A DNA stretch of 64,000 nt, from assembly GCA_017591395.1 (NCBI GenBank), contig WEDG01005507.1, positions 60,758-124,757 on the forward strand, given 5' to 3'. The stretch comes from Schistocephalus solidus (lineage: Eukaryota; Platyhelminthes; Cestoda; Diphyllobothriidea; Diphyllobothriidae). The notes below the pieces were generated by a model that worked only from the letters and a program-made list of their open reading frames with translations, was not told the origin of the DNA and ran no database searches. The translations under genes were made by a program, and so were the position numbers. Each line of letters begins with the position of its first letter. Position 1 is the first letter of the stretch. Below, piece by piece: positions 22,701-34,700 of the stretch.

Positions 22701-25700
22701 TCTTCTTGTAGAGGTGGACAATTGTGGCGTCTTTAAAATCCTGAAGGACTTGCCCTTGGTGCCACATCTCTTGGAAGAGCACTGTGAGTCGGTTAATCAG
22801 TTGGGGTCCGCCATGCTTGGAAATCTCAGTAGGGATCGCGTCCGAGCCAGGTGCTTTCCCGCAGGAGAGTTGCTGCACGGCTCTGATGGCTTCTTGGAGG
22901 GATGGCGTTCATTTCCACTTCAGGTAGGCGATCGATGGCGGTGTCGGAGATGGTGGAGGGCTGATTGAGAACGCTTTGAAAGTTTTCTGCCCATCGCGTC
23001 AGGATTTGCGTCTTCTCAGTGAGTAGTGTCCTGCCGACGGCACCGAGAAGACGGGCAGCGCCTTTGACGGGAGGTCCGTAGACAGCCTTGGTGGCGGCGA
23101 AGAAGTTCTTCCATTCGTTTCGATCCGTGAACGCTTGGATTTCCTCGGCTTTGCGCGTCATCCAGGCATCCTGCATCTCCCGCAGCCGTTGCTGTACAAG
23201 GCGGCGACTTCGGTAGAAGGTTATCTTGTTTGCAGTGGTAGGGCGATTGACGTAGGCTTTGTGCAACTGGTTCGTCTCGACGAGCAGAGCGTTGATAGCT
23301 GCGTCGTTGTCATCGAACCAGTATTGGTGCTGACGACGTGTGCGGCCGAGGACATCCAGGGCGGTGGATTGGATGGTGTCCCTCAGCTGACACCAGCGGT
23401 TCTCTACGGAGATGTCCGCGTCGGCGACTGGAAGGTTGGTCAGTTCGTTGCTGAAATGGATATGGTGAGCAGGCATATTCAACAAAGCAGTCTTCAACTC
23501 ACCTTGTGGTCGGTTACCTTGGTGCCTTCTACGTGGTTGCAGACGAAGCCTCATCTTGGAGATAACGAGGCGGTGATCCGTCGGCGCCGGGGATCGCCTT
23601 TGTCACCAGCACGTCCTGTCGATCTCGCCTCCGGACGAGAACATAGTCCAAGAGGTGCCAGTGTCTCTACCGGGGGTGTACCCAAGTCGCCTTATGCCGC
23701 ATCGGGAGGCGGAAGAAGGTGTTGGTCAATAGGAGACGGTGTTCCGCACACGTTCGCAGAAGAAGGAGGCCGTTATCTTTGTGGCTACCAAAACCATGGT
23801 GACCCAGCACTCCCTGCCAGGCAGCGCGGTCTGTCCCGACGCTGGCGTTAAAGTCACCAAGGACAATTAACTTGTCCGCCTTCGGCACAGTCGCCAGCAG
23901 GGCGTGCAGGTCCTCGTAAAATTTGTCTTTCGCCGCATCAGAGCTCGTCATTGGGGGAGCGTAGGCACTGATGATGGTGGCGAGTTTGTCTCCCCGAAGA
24001 GGCAGGCGGAGGCTCATCAGGCGATCATTGATACCTTGCGGCAAACAGGGCAGACGTCCCACGATGTCATTCCGGATGGCAAAGACGACACCAGCGTCGC
24101 GTCGCTCTGTCTTTGGTCTGCCGCTCCAGTAGAAGTTTTAGCCGGTACCCACCTCCTCCAGCTGACCCTGTTCAGAAAATCGGGTGTCGCTGAGAGCAGC
24201 AATGTCAACCTTGTAGCGTGCCAGTTCCCGAGCGACTAGCGCCGTCCTCCGTTACGGTCGGTTACTCCTGGGATTGTCTAAAATGGATCCAACATTCCAG
24301 GCTGCTAGAGTGAGCAAGCTCACTCGAGCAGTCCTGGGGGTACCCCGTAGGCTACGGGGGGGATTGGGAGTGGAGTTGCTTTTGCTATTGTTTATACATT
24401 TTGACCGCATGTTATTGCAGTCTGCTAGCCACGGTCTGCTGCAGCTGTCTTGAGACCCAGCATTTGTTTAGGGCACCTTTTCTAGCCCCCTCCCCCGCGA
24501 GGGGGTATGCAGTACTGTCCCTAAATAGGGCTGCTGAGTCATCTCAGGCGGCTTCCGAACTCCACTGTGGGTCACGATTTTGTTAGTGAGAGAACGACCG
24601 ATTCGCCTGGGCCGCTTACGTGATTGCATGTCGCCCTCGCCGTTGGACCTTTTCGAGCGGGGTGGAAGGCAAGGATAGGTTGCCGGCTCAGACCACCTCC
24701 ATGTGCATTTACTCATTTACTTGCACCTGTGGAGCAGGTTATATTGGTCGCACGAGTCGGCGCTTTTCCAAAAGAATAAAAAAACCTGCCAGCATGGCTG
24801 ACCAAAGAGAAAGTCAAGAGCATAAAAAGCGCCATCCTTGCACATCTTGTTGACACCGGGCATAGTGTGGACCCCAGCGTAGCTATCCATGTAATTTATA
24901 AGGTCCCACCAAACTACCCCAAGCAACTGGGTGAACGTCTACTAGCAGCAGCAGAAGCGACTGCCATTAGGTTGAAGAAGCCGGTCTTGTGCGCACAAGA
25001 GAACCTCGTACAAGCTCCGCGCTTAGCTTGGCCAACGACTGCTTAACTGCATGCATCCCCGCGCCATCTCTGTCCTCCCCCTTCTCCTAGAACGGCTCTA
25101 CCAAGCACTATTCACCGCCTATCACACTGTCTCTTATCATCCTCCCCCTTTGCACATTTCTCAGATAACCCACACAAACGGACGAACATTAAATTTCTAC
25201 TACGTTCCAACGTTTCCCTATAACTGTACTGGCCTGAAGAGAAGTTATCGAAAGCAGCGCGTATGCTCGCCGAGTCATCTTTTGAATTGTCGGATCGTTG
25301 GTGCATTGCGTCCGAAGTTGTCCAACCAGGCCGATTCGCGCGCGTAAGAGGTGTTGACAGCGTGGGCATTTTGGCAGGGCCTGGGCATCGACAGTGTTGG
25401 TCCGGGGCGCTAGTGACTTTCGTGCGGCTCTTTTGACCTTGGCGGCGGCGATCCGGTTTGCCTCATAGATTGCTGAACCAGTCTTCACGGATCTTCTCCA
25501 TGCCGGTCTATCCTGGGCGAGGTCCTCCCAGGTCGCCGGGTTGATTTGCAGTTGCTTCAGTGATTTCTTCAAAGTGTATTTGTACCGTCGTTTTTGACCT
25601 CCCTGTCGGCAAGCACTCGTAACGACATCTCCGTAGAAAAGTCGTTTGGGTAGTCGGTCGTCGTCCGTTCTTACCCGGTGGCCACTATATCGCAGTTACA

Positions 25701-28700
25701 CTTGCCTCAGCATGGCGTGGATGCTGAGGATTCCGGTCCGCTCCATGACTTCCTTGTCCGGGATCCTGTCTTGCCATCTCAGCTTCATTATTCTGCGGAG
25801 GCAGCTGAGATGGAAGTGATTCAGCTTCCTGGCTTGGTTTGAGTAGACGGTCCAGGTCTCCGCTCCGTAAAGTAGTGTCGTCAAGCCAATGGCCTTGTAC
25901 ATCTTCAGTTTTGTGTTCAGGTGAATACCGTGACTATTCCACAGGAAGGCCTGCAGCCGGCCTAAAGCCTGACTCGCTTTGGAGATCCGTTGAGCAACCT
26001 CGTCGTCGGACCTCGTGTTGTGTGACAGCGTGCTTCCTATATAAGCGAAGGTTTCCACGTTTTTGAGTTGAGCACCGTTGACATTTATTCGGTGAGCATT
26101 GTATTCCACGCTGGGTGGCGGCTGGTGCATGACAACCGTTTTGGCTGTACTGATTGTTTATCTAAAATTGGTGCAACCTGCGGCGAAGAGGTCCACGCTC
26201 CTTTGCATATCCTCCTCCATCACTGTGTTAAGGTCGCAGTCGTCCGCGAAGAGCAAGTCATGGACTGTACCAGTAGACGCGCGCGTTGAAGCCTGCATAC
26301 GCCGACTGTTGAGAAGGTGTCCGTCAGTTCTGTAGGCGATGCGGATACCAAGCTGCTCATCACGGTAGGCGTCCATCAGGATAGCAGAGAACATGAGACT
26401 AAACAGGGTGGGAGCCAATACGCAGCCCTGCTTCACTCCGTTGGTCACTGCGAATGCTTTGGATACCGTCCCATTGTCAGTGACGCGCGCCGTCATCCCG
26501 TCATGAAGCTGACGCACCATGTGAGTGAAGCGCTCAGGACAGCCGAATTTCTGCATGACTTACCACAGTCCGTCGTGATTCACCGTGTCAAAGGCTTTCG
26601 TCAGATCCACGAAGATAGTGTATAGGTGAGTTCGCATCTCTTGGCACGTCTCTTGTAGCTGGCGGGTGGCAAAGATGATATCGGTTGTCCTGCGGTGTCG
26701 GAGAAAGCCACATTGACTTTCCGGGAGCAGGCCCTGCTCTAGGTGACCGTTCAGGCGATTGAGAAGGATACGGGCGAAGATCTTCCCGGCGATGTTAAGC
26801 AACGAGACTCCTCTGTGATTATCACAGAGTTGCCGGTTCCCCTTCGGTTTGTAGAGATGGTCGCGTCTTTAAAATCCTGAGGAACTTGTCCTTGGCGCCA
26901 CATCTCCTTGAAGAGTGTTGTGAGTTCTGCCATCAGTTGGGGCCCACCGTGCTTGTAGCCTTCCGGGGGGATTGCGTTGGATCCCGATGCTTTCCCGCTG
27001 GAAATCTGCTGCATGGCTCGGATGGTTTCTGGTAGGGAAGGCGGCAGATTCAGGTCATTTTTCGTGTCAACTTTGGGGGAGCCGGTCAATGGCAGCATCG
27101 GAGATGGTTGATGAGCAAGTAAGGACACTTCTGAAGTGCTCGGCCCAGCGCTTCAGAATTTTCGATTTCTTTGTCAGCAGTGTTGTGCCGTTAGAACTGA
27201 GCAGCGGTGCAGTCCACTTGATACATGGGCCTTAGTTGGCTTTGAAAAAGTATTTCATTTCATTGCGGTCCGCATACCCCTGGATTTCCTCAGCCGTTCG
27301 AATCATCCAGGCGTCCTGCGTCTCCCGCAACCGTTGCCGTACAAGGCGGCGGCATCTGAAGAAGGCTGCTTTGGTGGCGTCAGTCTGAAGGTCCATGTAG
27401 GCTTTGTGTAGTCTATTCTTCTCCGCGAGTAAGTTACTGATGTCGGCGTCATTGTCGTCAAACTAGTCCTGGTTTTGACGGCGTGTGCGTCCGAGGACTT
27501 TGAGGGCGATGGACTGGATGACATTTCGCAGTTGGCACCATCGTGTTTCCACGATGCCGTTATTATCTGGAGCATGCAGGTTCTCCAGTTTCTCGGTTAT
27601 TTGGTTGCTGAAATCAAAACAATGAGCAGGCAAATCTAACAAAAGAGTATTTAACTTACCTGGCGGCCTCTTACCTTGGGGCCATCGTCGGGGTTGCAGT
27701 CGGAGCCTCATCTGGGAGATGACGAGGCGGTGATCCGTCGGCGCCGGGGATCGCCTTTGTCACCAGCACGTCCTGTCGATCTCGCCTCCGGACGAGAACA
27801 TAGTCCAAGAGGTGCCAGTGTCTCTACCGGGGGTGTACCCAAGTCGCCTTATGCCGCATCGGGAGGCGGAAGAAGGTGTTGGTCAATAGGAGACGGTGTT
27901 CCGCACACGTTCGCAGAAGAAGGAGGCCGTTATCTTTGTGGCTACCAAAACCATGGTGACCCAGCACTCCCTGCCAGGCAGCGCGGTCTGTCCCGACGCT
28001 GGCGTTAAAGTCACCAAGGACAATTAACTTGTCCTCGTAAAATTTGTCTTTCGCCGCATCAGAGCTCGTCATTGGGGGAGCGTAGGCACTGATGATGGTG
28101 GCGAGTTTGTCTCCCCGAAGAGGCAGGCGGAGGCTCATCAGGCGATCATTGATACCTTGCGGCAAACAGGGCAGACGTCCCACGATGTCATTCCGGATGG
28201 CAAAGACGACACCAGCGTCGCGTCGCTCTGTCTTTGGTCTGCCGCTCCAGTAGAAGTTTTAGCCGGTACCCACCTCCTCCAGCTGACCCTGTTCAGAAAA
28301 TCGGGTGTCGCTGAGAGCAGCAATGTCAACCTTGTAGCGTGCCAGTTCCCGAGCGACTAGCGCCGTCCTCCGTTACGGTCGGTTGCTCCTGGGATTGTCT
28401 AAAATGGATCCAACATTCCAGGCTGCTAGAGTGAGCAAGCTCACCCGAGCAGTCCTGGAGGGTACCCCGTAGGGCTACGGGGGATTGGGGAGGAGTTGCT
28501 TTTGCTATTGTTTATACATTTTTGACCGCATGTTATTGCAGTCTGCTAGCCACGGTCTGCTGCAGCTGTCTTGAGACCCAGCATTTGTTTAGGGCACCTT
28601 TTCTAGCCCCCTTCCTCCGCGAGGGAGGCAAGCAGTGCTGTCCCTAAATAGGGCTGCTCGGACATCCCAGACGGCTGCCAAACTCTACTGTGGGTCACGG

Positions 28701-31700
28701 TTTGTTTTAGTGGTAGAAAGACCCGAGTTAGCCTGGCCCGCCTATGGGGTTGCTGTCGCCCCCACCGTAGGACTTTTTGAGAGGGAGGAGGTGGGAAGTT
28801 GTAGAGGCACACACAACACAGGAGACCCTCACCTGGTTTAGCCCGCCGGTCTTGCTGGTTGCGGGGGTAGTGGCCGCTGGAAAGAACCCAACTTCGAGTA
28901 GCTGCAGGTGATAGTTGGGTACCAGTTAGAGGCGGCCACAGGAGCATTCACCACCTATGCAAGACAGATGAAGCGACCAAATGCTATCTGTGTGGTGATA
29001 CCCCTAACTAGTACCCCTACACCCCACTCACGTATTAACTATATCATTGAATCGCGAATTCGATTGCGCAACAATATCGGTGAGGGCTTTCATCCATCGA
29101 TAGAGTCATGTCTGTGCCGCCTTGAAATTAGATTCTGCTAAACCTTAATTTGCAGTTTTTTAACGACTTTCCGCCCCCATCGGCGTCCTCAACTTCTGTC
29201 CGAGATGAATGAGTTTTTGGTCGTTATAGGCGCTTGGCCTTGCTTCCTCGGGTTATGCAGGCTGATCGGACAGACAACAGAAGCCCCCAGAATGTTTAGT
29301 ACGTCATAGAAAGTTCTGAAGGCTAAAGCAACTGTTGCAAGATGTCCGTTTTCCTTGCGAACTTTTTTAAATGTGGTGAAACCCTTTTTTCTTAGGAAAC
29401 TATTTGGCAGAGATTAAGCCTGTTGAGTTAACGGTCCCCTTCAGGACCAGGAAGATGACGATCGTCAATGAACCGCAGAAGGGGGTGACACTGAATAGTT
29501 CTATGTAGAATGACATTATCGTCAACGTAAAGGGAGACTGGAATGGCCGTTACTGACTTAGTTGTCATCAGCCAGCCATACCCTACTTCTATATCACTAG
29601 CTGTTGGCGGGGCTCTAGAGTGAGTCTAAAGACACAGCTGAACTATCGAGTCCCGTAACCGCTCGGGGAATGCCCATCTACCACTGAAGAGTTCATTGGA
29701 ACGTGATCCGCGTATTGTAACTCCGTTATGTTATGTGAATATTCTTCAGCTTCGTTTAATCTCCATATAATAGTTTGAAACGAGTAAAACCTAAATAATT
29801 TGTCTATATGTGTAAGGTGTTCTTCGTCCGTTTTTCAGAAGAGGGTTCCTGATAACACTTTAACCGCCGACATGATGCTATGCCAGAACCACGCACAGCT
29901 GGATCTTGATCCGCACGGCCGGTCATGCAGTCTCGCCCCTGCCCCCACAATCAAGAGCAGTTCCGCAGGTCACTATCTCAGGCATATTTCCCTGCATGGG
30001 GTTGAAGCCCAGGGGACTGCGGTTTAGGCCGTGAGACGCCCGCGCTGAGTGGAACGTGTGAGCCAAGCTTAAGCTTGGTCTTTGACTGCTACAATTTTAA
30101 CCGTCAAAGACCAAACTTTGCATATTTGGCTAGAATACTAGTGACGCCTGTTGAGTATTTTGCGGGAAGGGGGAAGAGTTCACTCATCCGTTTCTGTAGC
30201 CTTGCCGCTTTCAATGGCCTTCAGTTTTTTTTCTTCTAGAAAAAGGCGTTGGTCTAGCACAGAAATGCTGAAACGAAGCTATAAACTGGTCTTGCTTAGT
30301 TATGTAACTGGGGCTACTGGTGCTTTTCATCTAGCCCTCTCTCGTATCTCTGTCTTCATGTGAGCGGATGATGAGTGTTTGCATGTGTTGATCTTTCCTT
30401 GTACCTGAAGTTTTTTGTACAAATCAGAATTCTTAGTTGAACTAGAAAGCGTGGTTAGTGCCGTTTCTTCAACTTTCGCTCGCATTGAAAATCTTGCAAG
30501 ATTAATTTTACTTGTATGACGTGGAGGCATGTTGTGCATCATAAGCTGCTATCGCGTTCTGATTGTGAATTAAAGCCTTCGGAGCCTACGCGAAGGCGCT
30601 GCGAAAGTAACGGTGATTCAAAAATCTATGATGCCGTATGCTCTCCTCTTGTCTGCTACATACGATTTTTACTCTGTGATGCGTAGCTCACCGTGGACCC
30701 TTTCGATTGTCTGGTCTTTTAGGGACTTACGTTAGAAAACTGTCCATTTGCCGATTCTATTCTTGAAAGAATTTACTCTGCTATCATTTCATGATAACTA
30801 TTTTTGTACATCGTCTTCTTGGTGCTTCTTCTTCGAGCGTTGTCTTTCCATTATTTCTACAGAAATGGTTGTCGTCCGTACGTGGACGTCTTTCAGAACG
30901 GAAAAAGGGTGTACTCATCCATGACAGACTACGCTTCTCTCCGGTAGGTCTTCTAAGGTTATTCTTTGATGCCTCGGAATTAAAGGCGTCTTATTTTGCA
31001 TCATTTACTTTAGTTGGATTCCGTGAGCTCTGATTTATTGCCCTGTCGGAGCCATTTAAGCAAGTTAAGCAAACCCTGGGAGCTTTCTGTCGTACTGTAG
31101 GCGGTAGAATAGCCATGCGCAATGCTTGCAATCGGGACTTTATTCCCATTGATAGTTAACGTATTTTGCAACCTATTGTGAATTTTTCACTTGCGTTCTT
31201 TATATTTCTCTTTTCTTCTAGTTATGGAAATAGTTAATTTGTGAATTAATATCTCTCATAACTGATGGTCAGCAGAATCGGACCTTCTGCCTGAACTTGA
31301 TGATCTCTTTGAAACTGCGTTGCCTTACTGGGTCACCCACACGATTCCTGTAAACATGTTTCTCGAATGTTTCGCTTACATCCAACTGGCACTTTCTGCG
31401 ACTGGAAGTTTTAGAATTCGATTGAATAATCTGAGATGGTTGCCTAATGAACGGAGCCCAGAGTTTCCTGAATGATAGTACAGCTTGCTTGCACTGCACC
31501 TGGCATGATGAGATTGATTAACAATTTGAAGGTACTGCCGCACTACCCCTGGTGGCCATTGTTAAGTTTGATGTGGCAGTTCGACCGTCGATTTCGACGA
31601 GGTCCACCGTATGCTCCACACCAGGTGGTGCAGGGACGGTGACTTGCGCGTGAATTAGTTTTAAGTGATAGTAGCCTTTGCGCTGCAGCTACTGCATTCT

Positions 31701-34700
31701 CTCCTCCTCCCCACCTGAGTCCGGTGTCAAGACAGAGTCAAGAAGACCGGAGATGGGAGAGGGCGCAGGTGGCTGGCGCGGCCTAAGCCGCCCCTGGGCG
31801 TGCCACCACACCTGGCTCGGATCCCACGGAGTGGGAGTGCCATAAAGGCCACATTAAGAAGGAGCCATTGCAACCTGACTCTCAGTCCGCCAGTCAGCCA
31901 CTCCACACAAAACACACATTAGATTGACCACGTGGTCCGAGTTATCCCGTCAGTTGGCAACCTTCATAGCCACGGCTTTTAGCGCACCGTGATAGTTTCA
32001 AGCGCGCCAGATTGTTTATAGTGAGGAAAATGCGCTGAGCTCTCGACCTCACTCTCTCCCCACTCCCCACAATCAGACCACTGTCCGAGCCAGTTAGTTG
32101 CCTGATGTGGGAGTGGGCGCATTGGCTGACGGGTTGGCGTACCCGTCTTCGCGCGCCACAGCACGACCTGGCCCCATAACGCACACACCAGGATTCACAA
32201 ACTCAGGGGATATGGAGCAGCCATCGCCGTCTGACTCCCAGTTCACTGGTCAGCCACTCGACACACACAGCACATACACTGAGCCGACGGCGTGGTCTGG
32301 TGGAAGCGTCAGATTGGCAGACTTCCCAGCCACGGTTTCTAGGGAAACCGTGATATACTGTGGTAAATGGTGATTGTGAGAGTGTTGTCGATGCATTGGT
32401 GTAGGTAGTGTGCGCTGATGTAGGTTAGCCTACGGTGGTTTACCGGAGGTTGTCATGGAGGCGCATGTGTCCTAATAGGCCCATGCGGTGTGTAAAATGT
32501 GCGAAAGCAGTTAGGGCAGTGAAGGCGGGCACGTCGACTGTATGTCGGAGCCCCAGGCACTGGTTCACCAGCCTCCATGCGATGGATTTGCAGGTGACCG
32601 ACCAGGCCGATGCGTGAGTTGAAGCTGCGGGTTCAGTGTGGGCAGGAGAAATCGGTAGAGGCTGGGAGGATGTCATTGCTGGTAGTGGGGGTGGCAGGGG
32701 CACTAAGAATGGCAGGAGCGGAGGGTGTGCATGGTGTATCGGTGTTGTCGGCATTGTGGTTAATTCCGCTGTTATGGATGCGCATGTGACCGAATAGGCC
32801 TATGCGATGAGTGAATGCGCGAGGACAGTGAGGGCAGTGGAGGCGACGACCTCTGCTGTGTGATGGTGCTCCAGGCACTGGCTCACCGGTCTCTGTACGA
32901 TGTATTCGCAAGTGACCGACCAGGCCGATTCGTGAGGTGAATGTCCGGTCGCATTGAGTACAGCTTAGGAGAGATTCCCCATCGCTGATGGTGGTGGTGG
33001 TGGTAGTGAAGGCGGTGGTGGTTGCGGTGGTAGGGGTAACAGGCGATGAGTAGATGGATGTGGTCTCTGTGATGGTGGGGAGCAATGGAATTGATGACAG
33101 GAGTGAGGGTAGGGGAGTCAGAAGGAGGGTTAGCAGAATTTGACGTAGAAATTGGAATTGTCGGATTGTTTGTGCATTGCGTCCGAAGATGTCCAACCAG
33201 GCCGATTCGCGCGCGGAAGATGCGTTGACAGCGCGGGCACGTTGGCAGGGCCTGGGCATTGGCGGTGTTGGTCCGGGGGCGCTGGTGACTTTCGTGCCGC
33301 TCTTTTTGGCCTTGGCAGTGGCGATCCGGTTGGCCTCATAGATCGCTGAACCAGTCTTCACTGATCTTCTCCATGCCGGTCTATCCTGGGCGAGGTCCTC
33401 CCAGGTCGCAGAGTTGGATTTGCAGTTGCTTCAGCGATGTCTTCAAAGTGTCCTTGTAGCGTCGTTTTGACCTCCCTGCCTGCGAGAACCCGTAGCGACA
33501 TCACCGTAGAAAAGTCGTTTGGGTAGTCGCTCGTCGTCCATTCTTACCAGGTGGCCGCTCCATCGCAGTTGCACTTGCCTCAGCATGGCATGGATGCTGA
33601 GGATTCCGGTCCGCTCCAGGACTTCCGTGTCCGGGATCCTGTCTTGCCATCTCAGCTAAGTATTCTGCGGAGGCAGCTGAGATGAAAGTGATTCAGCTTC
33701 CTGGCTTGGTTCGAGTAGACGGTCCAGGTTTCCGCTCCGTAAAGGAGTGTCGACAAGACGACGGCCTTGTACATCTTCAGTTTGGTGTTCAGGTGAATAC
33801 CGTGGCGATTCCACACGGAGGACTGCAGCCGGCCGAAAGCCTGACTAGCTTTGGAGATCCGTTAGGGCAACCTCGTCATCGATTCTCGTGTTGCGCGACA
33901 TCGTGCTTCCTAGATAAGCGAAGGTTTCCACGTTTTTGAGTAGAGCACCGTTGACATAGATTCGAGGAGCATTGTATTCTGCGCTGGGTGGCGGCTGGTG
34001 CATGACAACTGTTTTTGGCTGTACTGATTGTTAATCCAAAATCGGCGCAGCCTCCGGCGAAAGAGGTCCATGCTCCTTTGCATGTCCTCCTCTGTCACGG
34101 TGTTAAGGGCGCAGTCGTCCGCGAAGAGCAAGTCATGGACTGTAGTCGTAGACACGCGCGTTGGAGCCCTGCATACGCCGACTGTTGAGAAGGTGCCCGT
34201 CAGTTCTGTAGGCGATGCGGATACCAGGCTGCTCATCACGGTAGGCGTCCATCAGCATAGCCGAGAACATGAGACTGAAGAGGGTGGGGGCCAGTACGCA
34301 GCCCTGCTTCACTCCGTTGGTCACTGCGAATGCTTCGGATACCGTCCCGTTGTCAGTGACGCGCCGTCATCCCGTCATGAAGCTGACGTACCATGTGCGT
34401 GAACCGCTTAGGACAGCCAAATTTCTGCATGACTTTCCACAGTCCGTCACGATTCACCGTGTCAAAGGCTTTCGTTAGATCCACGAAGGTAGTGTATAGG
34501 TGAGTTCGCATCTCCTGACACTTCTCTTGTAGCTGGCGGGCGGCAAAGATCATATCGGTTGTTCCGCGGTGTCGGCGGAAGCCACATTGGCTTTCCGGAA
34601 GCAGGCCCTGCTCTAGGTGACCGTTAAGACGATTGAGAAGGATACGGGCGAAGATCTTCCCCGCGATGTTGAGCAACGAGATGCCTCTGTGATTATCACA

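Noticed and set aside
24699..25040. 5' continuation of RTE copy 2
   Set aside because: It reads on the opposite strand as a GIY-YIG nuclease of a Penelope-like element, not as RTE leader.
32098..32373. Small open frames in the RTE 3' UTRs (also 20021-20341, 4041-4271, 53659-53910)
   Set aside because: They recur because the UTR is repetitive, their frames are not preserved between copies, and no protein family is apparent.
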